Shown: one piece after another, positions 1-10,200 of the stretch
Layout of the letters: every line of letters starts with the position of its first letter
Numbering within the stretch: the stretch's first letter is position 1
Made by a program: the position numbers and the translations under genes
Assembly (NCBI GenBank): GCA_002702655.1
Contig: PABB01000029.1
Span: 62,001 to 126,000 of the forward strand
Direction of reading: 5' to 3'
DNA from: Planctomycetaceae bacterium
GTDB lineage: Bacteria > Planctomycetota > Planctomycetia > Pirellulales > Lacipirellulaceae
Length of the DNA stretch: 64,000 nucleotides
Notes under the pieces: generated by a model
What the model was told of the DNA's origin: nothing
Seen by the model: only the letters and a program-made list of their open reading frames with translations
Database searches by the model: none

Positions 1-2343
1 CCTCTCGACTCAGCAAACTCTCTCGCCTCGAATCTGATTGACGTTGCCGGCTCTGGACGCGTGACCGGCTTTGCCTTGCACGAAGGCGTGCCGCGGTTTG
101 TCACGATACGAAAGGGGGACGGAACGACTCCGGCGACGACGACGCGGTGCGAGGGAGAGATCGTCGACTTGGTCGCTGAGGCCGTGATTGCCGGAGGATT
201 GTCTGACCCAGTTTCGCCGCGGCTGCGTCGTGGGCGCCTGTGGCTCCTCGACCGCGGCAATCGTACATTGACAGCGGTCGACCTCGCTGACGGTCGGTCC
301 CGAGCCGTGACCACATTCGACGAACGCCCCAGTGGGTTGGCATTCTGGCGAAATCTGGCCCTCGTTTCATTTTCCGAGAAACACCTTGCAGACGCCCGCG
401 ACGCTCCCGGCGCGGCGGATCTTCACTCGCCTGGCATTCTTGTCGTTGACATGGCAACAGGCGCCGTGGTCGGCCGATTGCAGATCGAGGCGGGAGTCGG
501 CGCCATCCGCGGCGTGCAACTCCTCACCAATACGTCGTTCGCTTTGATCTGCGGACCGCAACAGCGCTACTCCCCAACTTCCTTGAGTTGGTCGCTGCCG
601 AATTCAGACGAAACGTCTCGATATCTCGCTGAAGCTTCGAGGTCCCTCGTGACAACCACTGTCGATCGCGACAGCCTGCTCGCGCGTGCGATTCAGGTCC
701 AACAGGCCGGACGAATGACATGGGCCGTCGAGCTTCTCCAGCACGCAGTTAACCATCCGCCACCATCGGCGATCGCGCTGAACGATTTGGGCAACGCGTG
801 GCAGGAGGTTGGCGATCTGTCCGCCGCGATCAGCTGCTATCGTCGCGCGTCCGCCCACGACCGCAACTACCACCCGGCGCGACAGAATTACGGGCTCGCC
901 TTGATCCACCAAGGGCGCGTCGACGCTGGTCGACGCCAGCTGGAAGAAGCCCCGTGCGCCGCGGCCGATGACGTGAGCCCGATCATCGCCGCCCTCGCCC
1001 TTCCGCCGGTCTATGCCAGTGTCGAAGACTTGCGCCAACGCCGAGCTGCCATGGTCCACAGGGTAGACCAACTTTTGCGCTCAGGGCTCCAGATCGACAC
1101 GAGACACGCCTTGGCGCCCACCAACTTCCGGTCCGCCTACCAAGGCGAGAACGACCGAGACCTGCAGGAGAAGCTCGGGCAACTCTATCGAGGCCATGAC
1201 GTCTGCCCCCATCGACGGTCCGACGTCACAGGTCGCCCGATTCGTCTGGGAGTAATTTCTGCCCACCTCCGTGATCACACAATCGGGCGGTTGAATGTGG
1301 CGCGGTTGGAGCGGCTTTCCCGCAGTCGCTTTGACTGGTCAATCTTCTCTGTCGGACGGTACGCCGACGCGATCGCGACGCGGTTGAGGAACTCATCAGC
1401 TCGCTACATCGTCTTGCCAGCAGAAATCAACCGCGCCCGCCAGGCCATCGCCCGCCAGCGGCTTGATCTGCTCCTATTCACCGACGTGGGCATGGACCCC
1501 TTGTCCTCGACGCTGGCCTTCTCGCGGATGGCCCCAGTCCAGGCCGTCACCTGGGGCCATCCGGTCACGACGGGCAGTCCGCACATCGACTACTATCTGT
1601 CCAGCACGTTGCTCGAACCGCCAGGTGCGCACGCGCACTATAACGAGCAACTTGCCTGCCTGGAGACGATGGGCGTCTGCTACGAGGCGCCGAAGTTCCC
1701 CGCCGCAACGGCGGCGAGGAGCCAGTTCGGCCTGAGCGAGTCCGCAACGCTCTACGCATGTCCGCAGTCGCTCTTCAAATTTCATCCCGATTTCGACTCT
1801 GTCTTGCGACGGATTCTCCAAAGCGACCACCGTGCGGAGATCGTCCTCATCGAAGCCGAGATTCCATACTGGACGGAGATGCTCCGATCGCGATTCCGAA
1901 CAACGATGCCAAACGAGCATCGCCGCGTGCGTTGGCTCCCGCGGCTTCCCAGGGATCGCTATCTCGACTTGCTGCGGCTCGCGGACGTGGTGCTCGATCC
2001 GCTGCACTTCGGCGGCGGGAACTCATCGTACGAAGCGCTAGCAGCCGGCGTGCCCGTCGTGACGTTGTCTGGCCGGTTTCTGCGCGGGCGAATCACGCAG
2101 GCGTTGTATGCAAAGATGGCCGCCGCCACGAAGGGCGAGGCCCGTGCTCCCGTCGCCGTCGATGAAGCAGACTATGCGGCGCTTGCCGTTTCGCTCGCGA
2201 ACGACGCCGGAGGCGCGTGTCGAGACTGGATCGCCGCCCATCGACACGTGCTCTTCGATGACGAGCGCGAAGCGGCGGAATTTGCCGACTGCCTTGCCGC
2301 ATTGGCGACAGACCAGGCCGGGCGTTACGTGCAGCACGCTTGA
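1..2343 (+). CDS. TIGR03032/DUF4915 - TPR - O-GlcNAc-transferase-like fusion protein (5' truncated)
   Basis: The frame is open from base 1, and the residues encoded upstream of the GTG at 61 still read as the TIGR03032 domain, so the true start lies outside the window. Counting from 61 (760 codons), the first ~190 residues resemble the TIGR03032/DUF4915 family (motifs VSPRLRRGRLWLLDRG and PSGLAFWRNLALVSFSE). A TPR-like helical region follows (~200-300). From ~390 to the end there is a SPINDLY/OGT-type glycosyltransferase (GT41) region with RPIRLGVISAHLRDH, QAVTWGHP, HPDFDSVLRRIL and DPLHFGGGNSSYEALAAGVP. GT41 enzymes transfer a sugar from a nucleotide sugar to Ser/Thr of proteins; TIGR03032 proteins have no established function. 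The stop is convergent with modC. Domain calls are confident; substrate and role are unknown. Confidence 0.85.
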   Translation, partial: PLDSANSLASNLIDVAGSGRVTGFALHEGVPRFVTIRKGDGTTPATTTRCEGEIVDLVAEAVIAGGLSDPVSPRLRRGRLWLLDRGNRTLTAVDLADGRSRAVTTFDERPSGLAFWRNLALVSFSEKHLADARDAPGAADLHSPGILVVDMATGAVVGRLQIEAGVGAIRGVQLLTNTSFALICGPQQRYSPTSLSWSLPNSDETSRYLAEASRSLVTTTVDRDSLLARAIQVQQAGRMTWAVELLQHAVNHPPPSAIALNDLGNAWQEVGDLSAAISCYRRASAHDRNYHPARQNYGLALIHQGRVDAGRRQLEEAPCAAADDVSPIIAALALPPVYASVEDLRQRRAAMVHRVDQLLRSGLQIDTRHALAPTNFRSAYQGENDRDLQEKLGQLYRGHDVCPHRRSDVTGRPIRLGVISAHLRDHTIGRLNVARLERLSRSRFDWSIFSVGRYADAIATRLRNSSARYIVLPAEINRARQAIARQRLDLLLFTDVGMDPLSSTLAFSRMAPVQAVTWGHPVTTGSPHIDYYLSSTLLEPPGAHAHYNEQLACLETMGVCYEAPKFPAATAARSQFGLSESATLYACPQSLFKFHPDFDSVLRRILQSDHRAEIVLIEAEIPYWTEMLRSRFRTTMPNEHRRVRWLPRLPRDRYLDLLRLADVVLDPLHFGGGNSSYEALAAGVPVVTLSGRFLRGRITQALYAKMAAATKGEARAPVAVDEADYAALAVSLANDAGGACRDWIAAHRHVLFDDEREAAEFADCLAALATDQAGRYVQHA

Positions 2344-2366
2344 CGCCGAAGTGTCGCACGACGGCG
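2344..2366. terminator. Short stem-loop between convergent genes
   Basis: CGCCG (2344-2348) pairs with CGGCG (2362-2366), with an inner GTG/CAC pairing around a TCG loop. It starts right after the stop of the glycosyltransferase gene and precedes the end of modC on the other strand. There is no U-tract, so a bidirectional terminator role is inferred from position only. Confidence 0.35.
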
Positions 2367-2384
2367 CCTGCCGCCATGAACCGC

Positions 2385-3458
2385 CTATCCCAGCACCTCC
2401 AAGCTGTGGGCCTTCACCAGGCAGATCGCCTCGCCGCCGATCTGGAGATCCAACTCGCGGATCGCATCTTCTGTCACCGCCGCCCAGACGATCTGACCGA
2501 CGTCCACGGCGGCAAACACCCCGTAGTCCGTCCGCACGATCTGCCGGATCGTGCCCGAGAGCTGGTTCCGCGCACTGACCCCGGTCAGTCCGTGTCGGCC
2601 CAGGATGACGTCCCGCGGACTGAACTGCACAATCAGCGGTTCGCGAACAGTCGGACCTTGTAGCGGAACAAACACCTCCTGTGAGCCCAATTGCCCGAAA
2701 CAGTGGTCGCCCGCGCGCCGCACCTTCTCGAAGCGGAGCAAGTTGATTGGCGCCGCTGAGTTCTGTAGCGCAAGCGCGTCGGAGGACCCCAGCACCTCTT
2801 CGGGCGTTCCGACCTGCACGACCCGCCCCCGATCGAGCATGACGACCCATTGGGCCAAGCGCCGCACCTCCGCCTGGCTATGGCTGACAAACACAACCGG
2901 CACGTCCCAGAGGCGGACGACCCGTTCGACATAATCGAGGATGCGGTAACGCAACCGTGCGTCGAGCGACGACAACGGTTCGTCCAACAGCAGGAGATCA
3001 GGCTGGCTAAGCAGCGCCCGCCCCAGCGCAACGCGTTGCCTTTCGCCGCCGGACAGTTGCCGCGGAAACTGCTCGAGGAGCTTCTCAATATCAAGCGCAG
3101 CGGCAACTTCGCCCAGGGCCGCCAACTTGCGCCCGCTCGCCGCGGCGCGACGCGAATAGCTCAGGTTCTTTCGCACCGTGAGATGAGGAAACAACAGGTG
3201 GTCCTGAAAGACCATCCCAATTCTCCGCTTCTCCGGCGGGAGGAACCGTCTCTCCGTCGTCCGCACGAGGACGCGCCCGTCATGGACAACGGAGCCGGCG
3301 TCGGGTTTCAGCAAGCCCGCGATGATCGCCAGCACCGTCGTCTTACCGGCTCCGCTGGGACCAAACAGGGCCGTCACGCCGTGATGCGTCTCGAACCGGG
3401 CGTCGAGCCGAAACTCAGCCGAGCGGCTGTGTTGGCAGGCGAACTCAAGATGCGACAT
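2385..3458 (-). CDS. modC: Molybdate ABC transporter ATP-binding protein ModC
   Basis: The 357-aa cytoplasmic ATPase energises molybdate import. Visible motifs are Walker A GPSGAGKTT (near residue 34), Q-loop VFQDHLLFPHLTV, ABC signature LSGGERQRVALGRALL, Walker B LLLLDEPLSSLD and the H-loop VSHS. The last ~70 residues form the TOBE/Mop-type oxyanion-binding domain typical of ModC (region with SARNQLSGTIRQIV). The start ATG lies inside the end of modB (14-bp overlap), indicating translational coupling in a modA-modB-modC operon. Sulfate or tungstate importers are related, but gene order and the Mop domain favour molybdate. Confidence 0.93.
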   Translation of the reverse strand: MSHLEFACQHSRSAEFRLDARFETHHGVTALFGPSGAGKTTVLAIIAGLLKPDAGSVVHDGRVLVRTTERRFLPPEKRRIGMVFQDHLLFPHLTVRKNLSYSRRAAASGRKLAALGEVAAALDIEKLLEQFPRQLSGGERQRVALGRALLSQPDLLLLDEPLSSLDARLRYRILDYVERVVRLWDVPVVFVSHSQAEVRRLAQWVVMLDRGRVVQVGTPEEVLGSSDALALQNSAAPINLLRFEKVRRAGDHCFGQLGSQEVFVPLQGPTVREPLIVQFSPRDVILGRHGLTGVSARNQLSGTIRQIVRTDYGVFAAVDVGQIVWAAVTEDAIRELDLQIGGEAICLVKAHSLEVLG

Positions 3459-4218
3459 CGTCGGCGCGACTCCGCTCTAGATACCCGCTGGCAACCATGG
3501 CGATGCACGCCAACAGAATCGCGACAACGACCAAACGCCAACTGCCCTCCAACCCGCCGGGGCGCTGCGTCATGGAATAAATCGCCAGCGGTATTGTCCG
3601 CGTTTCGCCGGCAATATTTCCGGCCAGCAGGATCGTGGCCCCGAACTCGCCCAGACTCCGTGCGAAGCAAAGCAACCATCCCGCGATAATGCCCCGCCGA
3701 GCCAACGGCAGCGACACGGTCAAGAAGGTCCGGGTGCGGCCGGCCCCCAACCCCCGTGCGGCCATTTCCAGCCGCGGGTCAACAGCCTGAAAGGCAAGAC
3801 GAATGGCCCTTACCATCAGCGGAAAGCTCACCGCCACGGCCGCAATCACTGCGGCCTCGCGACTGAACGCCAAACGAATGCCGAAATGATCCCACAGAAG
3901 CGAACCGATCGGCCCGCGAGCTCCCAGGAGCACCAACAACAGATACCCGGTGGCCACCGGCGGCAACACCAACGGCACGTTCACCAGCGCTTCGAGAATC
4001 CACTTGCCGGCGAACCTCCAGCGCGCGAGCAAGTAGCCGCAGGCGATCCCCGCGGGCAGCGCCACCAGCGACGCCGTCAATGCGACAGAAAGACTCAGTC
4101 GCACGGCAGTGAGTTCTTCCGCAGTCAGCACGCCGAGGGAACTTGTTCGCGTCAGTGTCAGATTGAACCGCGCCCGCCGGGCGCCCGACCGGGACTTTGG
4201 CCGACGATACCATATCAA
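3445..4218 (-). CDS. modB: Molybdate ABC transporter permease ModB
   Basis: The 257-aa inner-membrane permease has about five to six hydrophobic segments, starting with the stretch around LSLSVALTASLVALPAG. The EAA-type loop that contacts the ATPase reads AARGLGAGRTRTFLTVSLPLA, as in ModB/CysT permeases, followed by the ARSLGEFGATILLAGN signature characteristic of ModB. It overlaps modA by 4 bp (ATGA) and modC by 14 bp, so the three genes form one tightly coupled transcription unit. Length is close to the family norm. Confidence 0.93.
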   Translation of the reverse strand: MIWYRRPKSRSGARRARFNLTLTRTSSLGVLTAEELTAVRLSLSVALTASLVALPAGIACGYLLARWRFAGKWILEALVNVPLVLPPVATGYLLLVLLGARGPIGSLLWDHFGIRLAFSREAAVIAAVAVSFPLMVRAIRLAFQAVDPRLEMAARGLGAGRTRTFLTVSLPLARRGIIAGWLLCFARSLGEFGATILLAGNIAGETRTIPLAIYSMTQRPGGLEGSWRLVVVAILLACIAMVASGYLERSRADDVAS

Positions 4219-5099
4219 TCGACCGCGCCAACTGCGGAAACGCCGTCCTGGAGGTCGCGAACGAGAACGACAAAGCCCTGTCGACGCCAGATCGCTGCCG
4301 CCGTCGGGCTTTGCAGGAACTCATAGAATTCCACGGCGCGCTCGCTCTCGCCGCCGCGGACGGTCAGCACGAGAGGGTAGCGTATGGGTCGCTCCGCCGA
4401 GGCGTTCAGCTCAAACGCGATGCACACGTTGGCGGCGTCGACCGCGTCGGTGGCGTAGACAATCCCCGCGTCAACCTCGCCTCGGGACACCAAGGCAACA
4501 GCATGGCGAACGTCCGCCCCCGCGACAATCTTCTGCTTTAGCGCCGGCCAAGCCCCCAGATCCATCAAAGCCTCCTTCGCGTACATGCCGGCGGGGACGT
4601 GCTCCGGATCGCCCATCGCCACGCGTTGCACTTGCGGGGAAAGCAAATCTTCGACTGTCGTGAGCGTTGGTTTTGTATCTTGCGGCACGACCACGACAAG
4701 CGTGTTCGACAGGTAGTCGACGCGTCGCTCCTCGAGCCCGGCGTCCGCCAAAAAATCTGCCCAGTGTACGTGAGCCGACACGAAAACGTCCGCTTCCGCG
4801 CCCTGAAGAATCTGCTGGGCGAGAGTCGAACTGCCGGCAAAACTGGTCCGTATGACTTCACCTCGTTCGTCACGGTACGCCGCGGCGATCTCCTCCAGCG
4901 CCGGCAACGTGCTCGCGGCCGCAAAGACTGTCACCTCCGCAGTCGCTCGGTTCGACCGGCGAACGCCCGCCGGCTCGTCACCGTCGCATCCGGCGAGTAT
5001 GACCGCTGAACACACTGCGACAATGGGAACCGTCAGCGGCGATGCGCATCTGATACTTCGACCCGTGCTGACGGAATCGCGAGCAACCGAGTATGGCAT
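4215..5099 (-). CDS. modA: Molybdate-binding lipoprotein ModA
   Basis: This is a 294-aa periplasmic substrate-binding protein. The frame stays open to 5159, but the ATG at 5099 puts a proper lipoprotein signal at the N-terminus: a hydrophobic stretch ending in VILAGC, the lipobox with Cys38. The mature part begins with VTVFAAASTLPALEEIA and contains SFAGSSTLAQQI and GAEADVFVSA, the oxyanion-binding motifs of the ModA family. GEVDAGIVYATDA near the C-terminus is also typical. It is the first gene of modABC. No ModE-type regulator gene is adjacent, and I saw no clear ModE operator or Moco riboswitch upstream. Confidence 0.92.
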   Translation of the reverse strand: MPYSVARDSVSTGRSIRCASPLTVPIVAVCSAVILAGCDGDEPAGVRRSNRATAEVTVFAAASTLPALEEIAAAYRDERGEVIRTSFAGSSTLAQQILQGAEADVFVSAHVHWADFLADAGLEERRVDYLSNTLVVVVPQDTKPTLTTVEDLLSPQVQRVAMGDPEHVPAGMYAKEALMDLGAWPALKQKIVAGADVRHAVALVSRGEVDAGIVYATDAVDAANVCIAFELNASAERPIRYPLVLTVRGGESERAVEFYEFLQSPTAAAIWRRQGFVVLVRDLQDGVSAVGAVD

Positions 5100-5301
5100 T
5101 CTCACGACCCCTTGTCGGGCAGATCTCGCGACGGCCGCCGGGCCTGCCACGCGGGACAATCATCGCGGGAAGCGAAGCCACGCGAGAGCCGCTTGAGAAG
5201 CGGGCGCCAGCCCAACGAGGCGAGGGCCGCCGATCCCCAAGTGAGACCGCCTAACAGGATCGGCCCCGGTCGCGACCTCACTGACGCAGAAATTAAAGAA
5301 G

Positions 5302-5375
5302 TAGCGGAGGAGGGACTCGAACCCCCGACACGCGGATTATGATTCCGCTGCTCTAACCAACTGAGCTACTCCGCC
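5302..5375 (-). tRNA. tRNA-Met (anticodon CAT)
   Basis: Read on the minus strand, a full cloverleaf folds. The acceptor stem is GGCGGAG/CTCCGCT (one G-U pair at 1:72), the D arm contains AGCTCAGTTGGTTAGAGC, the anticodon stem is GCGGA/TCCGC around loop ATCATAA, the T arm is GGGGG-TTCGAGT-CCCTC, and the discriminator is A. CCA is not encoded. The D arm resembles elongator Met tRNA rather than the initiator, since position 1:72 is paired. A lysidine-modified Ile2 tRNA is the alternative for a CAT anticodon. Confidence 0.93.
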
Positions 5376-6667
5376 GCGCTATTTCTTATCGAATTTCTCG
5401 CCAGCCGAGGAATTCGGGGCTCGGCAACCGAACCCGCAGCGCCGTCAGCATCGCCAAGTGCGACGGTCCCGACCGGGCGCTGCTTGCTCGTTTCCTGGCC
5501 TCAGCCCAAAGGAAACGGGGCAATCCGCGAATGGAGCAGCATTATTTCGCGAATCGTGGCGGCTGGCAAGCGGCGGTTGGCGAGTTCATCGATGAAAAGC
5601 GGCCATTCGGCGTCCTGGAACTGCACGGCCGACAGTCCGGCCCCTGGACCGCCACGCCGATCGCACGGCGGTCCCAAGGAATTGGCTCGCTACAAGGGCG
5701 GCGCCGTCGCTCGAGAGCGGGCCGCCAGCGCCGGGCGATGGCCCCCTGTTGCCCGCCGCGAGCGAACCCGTGAGACGGCACGCACATCTAGTTATCGCGT
5801 AATTCGTTTTGCCGCGTGAGTCTCACGCTGTGGCTCGCCACGTTGACAAACCTCAGCAGTGCTGTCCGCCTTCGGTCAGATCGCTCGCATGTTCATTGGC
5901 CGCACGCGCTTCGCCATGGCGGCGAGTCTTGCGACCGCCGGGCAACCCCACAGGCCCGCCGTCTCGTCTGGACGGCTACCAGCAGAACCGCCGCAGCGCA
6001 CGCCATCGCCTGGCTCGTTGTCTCGGGAACGGCGGTCGCGTCCCGCACCAGGGCGTGGCCAATGCCGGCGTGTGCCGACACGTCGCCCCAATGTGTATCT
6101 GCGTCGGTGTAGGCATCCGTTGCCGTGCGGCCAGCCAGCGCATAGAAGTGCGCATGCGACGCCCACGGATAGGCCGCGACCGCCCTGGTCTGGTGACCGT
6201 AGATCGCGCCCAGGAGGTCAGCGGCTCGGGGAGCAGGTCCTCCCAGATGTCGGCCGCCGCGTGAAGGATCGGGACGAGTTCAAACGTACGATCGACGCCA
6301 AACTGATCGAAATACGGTGACAGCGGGGCAAGTGGGGCCATGCGATTGCACCTTGACCCTCCGGGAGCGAGGCGGCAATCTGCCGAGCATCTAACGCGGC
6401 GACTCTAGACGGCTACTGGCACACGGGCATTGCAGCCCGACATGAATTCGCGCTCGTGCAGGCGTATTGAGATCTGCCTGTTGTCGACGCGTCGGTGGGC
6501 GGAATGGCGCAGCTGGCACAGTCGCCGACGCGCCCTGGCCCGTGATTTCCCCAGTTCCAGCAGGCGCGTGATTTGCATGCAGTACAGCGGGCCACTGCGC
6601 CCAAGCGGGCATGCCGCAATCCGCACGTCTTGTCATCACGGCCGTCAGTCGGCCGAGCGGAAGACCC
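5376..6667. other. 1.3-kb region with no intact gene
   Basis: No convincing complete gene lies between the tRNA and the sigma factor. On the minus strand there are two stretches that look like former coding sequence: 5501-5655 (ending ...RIAPFPLG-stop) and 5893-6341 (listed separately). Between them, 5814-5841 carries two abutting palindromes, GCGTGAG-T-CTCACGC and GTGGC-TC-GCCAC. The other open frames here are short, arginine/proline-rich and inconsistent between strands. Confidence 0.5.
5893..6341 (-). pseudogene. Frameshifted relic of an unrecognised gene
   Basis: Starting from the ATG at 6341, the first ~40 codons read sensibly (MAPLAPLSPYFDQFGVDRTF, then HAAADIWEDLLPEPL). Around 6215-6230 that frame loses coding character, while a second frame takes over with well-behaved residues and GC-rich third positions (LLGAIYGHQTRAVAAYPWAS, HAHFYALAGRTATDAYTDAD, THWGDVSAHAGIGHALV) until a stop at 5893-5895. 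This is the pattern of a single-base indel in a real gene. I do not recognise the family. Only a comparison with related genomes would show whether it is a decayed gene or a sequencing error. Confidence 0.4.
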
Positions 6668-7255
6668 ATGACCGACGGCTCCGTCACGCGTTGGATTGGG
6701 CAGTTGAAAGAGGGCGGCGAGAGCGACGCTCACCAGGAACTGTGGGATCGCTTTTTCTCTCGTCTGGCTGCCCTAGCGCGCCGTCAACTGGGCGACTTGC
6801 CCGCGCATCTGCGGGACGACGAGGACGTAGCGCTCAGCGCGCTGAACTCCTTCTTCACACGCGCCGGGCAGAATCTGTTCTCCCAACTGCACGACCGCAA
6901 CGATCTCTGGCAACTGCTCGCGAAGATCACGGCGCGCAAGGCGGTCAGCCGGCGTCGGCGAGCGCTCGCCCAAAAACGGGGCGGGGGGAGAACGGTGGCC
7001 GTCTCGGACCTGTCTGCCGAGGTGCAGGATTTCGTCGACCACGAGCCGACGCCGGATCAGTTGGCAGCGCTGAACGAACAGTGCCATCGCCTGTTGGCGG
7101 CACTGGACGACGAGCTGCGCACGCTGGCCGTCATGAAGCTGCAGGGCTACGCCAATCGTGAAATCGCCGAACAGCTCGGTCGCGTGGAACGCACGGTCGA
7201 ACGCAAGCTGGAGCGCGTGCGGCACGCTTGGCTTCGGGAGGTCGAGCAAGCATGA
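6668..7255 (+). CDS. ECF-type RNA polymerase sigma factor
   Basis: This 195-aa sigma factor has a region 2-like half (ELWDRFFSRLAALARRQLGD ... LWQLLAKITARKAVSRRRRA) and a C-terminal region 4 with helix-turn-helix (LKLQGY-type MKLQGYANREIAEQLGRVER). It resembles the planctomycete ECF group that lacks a classical anti-sigma factor gene and is paired with a kinase. The frame opens earlier at 6611, but the ATG at 6668 follows GGAAG at a suitable distance and matches the usual N-terminus. Its stop overlaps the kinase start by 4 bp (ATGA), so the two are translationally coupled. Inferred role: transcription of a regulon gated by the linked kinase. Confidence 0.85.
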   Translation: MTDGSVTRWIGQLKEGGESDAHQELWDRFFSRLAALARRQLGDLPAHLRDDEDVALSALNSFFTRAGQNLFSQLHDRNDLWQLLAKITARKAVSRRRRALAQKRGGGRTVAVSDLSAEVQDFVDHEPTPDQLAALNEQCHRLLAALDDELRTLAVMKLQGYANREIAEQLGRVERTVERKLERVRHAWLREVEQA

Positions 7256-10200
7256 CCCTCTCGCAGCTCGACAACCAGGACGACTCGCAATCGCAACTGC
7301 TGGCCAGCGTCGACGCGATCTGCGATCGCTTTGAAGCAGCCTGGAGACGTGGTGAAGAGCCGCACGCCGAGGATTTCTTGCAGAGCGCCGAGGCGCCAAT
7401 TCACTCCAAGCTGCTCTGTGAGCTGCTCGCCCTGGAGGTGGCATGCCGCCGGCAGGCTGGGGAGTCGCCGGACGCGGCGGAGTACCTCACTCGATTCCCC
7501 GACGACGCTAACGCCGTGCAATTCGCATTCCGCCACGTCGCCCCAGGCGACCCTGTCACGGAGCTACCCGCGACGACCGGCTTCCACAACACGCAGACGC
7601 CACCCGGGCGACTGGCCATTCGCTGCCCCAGTTGCCAGACGCCCATGCAAGTCGCCGTCGACACGGCGCTAACAAAGCTCACCTGCGCCACTTGCGGCGG
7701 GCACTTCAGCTTGGTCGACGACGCGCAGCAGACGCAGCGGGCGCCCCCATTGTCACGGCTGGGCCGCTTTGAGCTTGTCGAGCGGCTAGGCCTCGGCGGA
7801 TTCGGCGCTGTGTGGAAAGCGCGTGACAAGCAACTCGACCGCACCGTGGCCATCAAGATCCCCCGCCAGGGTTCGATGACCGCCGAGGAGCAGGAACGCT
7901 TCTTTCAAGAGGCCCGCGCGGTCGCTCAACTACGACACCCCAACATCGTCGCGGTGCACGAGGTGGGCCGCGAGGGCGATTCGATTTACATCGTCAGCGA
8001 CTTTGTGCGCGGGGTCACGCTCGACGATTGGCAGACCGGCCGGCAATTGACGAGCCGCCAGGCGGCCGAATTGTGCGCGGAAATTGCCGACGCTCTTCAT
8101 CACGCCCATGAGGCGGGAATCGTCCATCGCGATCTGAAGCCGGGCAACATCCTGGTCGACGGCGCCATGCGGCCGCACCTGGTGGACTTTGGACTGGCGC
8201 GCCGCGACGTCGAACAGGTCGCCCTGACGGCCGACGGACAGGTGCTGGGCACGCCCGCCTACATGTCGCCCGAGCAAGCCAGCGGCGAATCGCACCAAGC
8301 CGATCGCCGCAGCGACATCTACTCGCTGGGAGTGGTGCTGTATCAGTTGCTCGCCGGTCGGAGGCCGTTTCGGGGCAACGCGCAGATGCTGATCCACCAG
8401 GTCATCCACGACGACCCGCCGGGCGTGCGAAGGCTGAATCCGCAAACGCCGCGGGATCTGGAAACAATCACGCTCAAATGCCTTGAAAAAGACCCGGTGC
8501 GGCGATACCAGACAGCCCAGGACCTGGCCGACGAGCTACGACGATTTCTGGCCGGCGAGCCCATACTGGCCCGCCCGCGGAGTTACGCCAACAGACTGCT
8601 TCGCTGGAGCAAGAAGCACCCGGCGTTGGCGGCGCTCGTCCCGCTCGTCTGCGCGGTCGTGAGCCTCGCGCTCATGTATCGCCAGTCGACCAGCCAGAAC
8701 CAGGTTCAGAACTACTTGAACAACGTGCAAAGGGCCTATTCGGCCTGGCACGACCGTGACCCAATCCGCGCGAGCGAACTGCTGGAAGCCGCGACCGCCA
8801 CGGCAGGCAGCGACCGTCTGCGCGATTTCTCCTGGCGTTACCTGTGGAATCAATGCCGGCAATTGGAGCAGCAACACCCCACGGTCGATTGCGAGGTGCT
8901 GCACGACGGTCAGGTGAGTGCGCTGGCCGTCTCGGGCGACGGCAAGAAACTGGCGGTATGGGGCGGGACGACGCTGCGCGTGTGGGAGACGGACGCCGCC
9001 GCGCTGCAGTGGGAGCAAACCGACATCGACGAGAAGATCTGGTCGCTTGCCCTCAACGCCGACGGCTCACAACTGGCATCGGCCGGACAATCGCTGCGAA
9101 TCTGGAACCCGGCAGACGGCTCCTCGGTGCAATTGCCGGACGCGGGGCGGGCGATCGCATGCGTCGCGTTCTCTCCCGATGGGACGCTTATGGCGACAGG
9201 CCATCAGGCGCGAGTCGTAAGACTCTGGGACGTCAAGACGCGCCGCTTGCTACGAACCTTTCGTCAACACGCGAAAGCCGTGCGGTCGGTAGCGATCTCA
9301 CGCGACGGCCGAATGCTGGCCTCGGGCGACGCTGCGGATAGCGTGCGGCTGTGGGATGCCGCCAGCGGCGCAGCGCTGGCGACACTCGTCGGCCGCGAGG
9401 TCGCGTTCAGCCCCGACGGCATGCTGTTGGCCTCCATGGGTCGCACGCAATTCGTGCAGATGTGGGATTTGACGGAACCGTCCGACCCGGTGCCCGCGCG
9501 CGGGATCCGCGTCCATCAGCCGGTCAGGGAACTTGCCTTTGCTGATGATCGCCTGCTGACGCTCCTCTACGACGCGGGCCTGTGGGAAAGCTACGACGCG
9601 ACCCGCGGCGCCGCCGTCGGCGAATTGCAGGGGTTTGACAGCCGTGCCGACGCTGTAGCGATCTCTCCACAAGCTACGGCCGTCGCGACGGCCGCCTACA
9701 ACGACGGATTCAACGCCCCCTCCGACGGCCGCGCGGCGACAGGGCAAAGCGACGTGAGCGTCTGGAATTTAGGCCAGCAGTCGACGGCGGCCAACGTGCC
9801 ATTGACCTCCGATTGGCTCATGTCCGTGGCGGCCGCGCCTGACGGCCAATCCTTCGCTATGGCGACCGGTCGCTGGGAGCCGCCTTTCACAAAACACAGC
9901 GGGGCCGTCGTTCGCGTTGCCACGTCCACCGGCAAACGCGAGCGGCTCGCCGATCCCGCGCTCGAGGACGTGGCGACGTTTCATTGGTTGTGCCTCTCAA
10001 TGTCGCCAGATCACTCGTGGCTGGCGTGCGGCGGCTACACGAGCGACGCCGACGGCGGCACCCGCGGCATTGTCGTGCTCCATCCCTGGCGACTCCACAC
10101 GGACCAGCCGATTGTCGTGCGACTCGACGACTGGGTCCGGTCGGTGGCCTTCGCTCCCGACGGGAAGCTCATGGCCGTGGGTCATCGCGAGGGCCCCACG

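Noticed and set aside
5100-5301. Molybdenum-cofactor riboswitch or ModE operator upstream of modA
   Set aside because: No conserved fold or palindromic ModE-like sequence could be recognised in this short gap.
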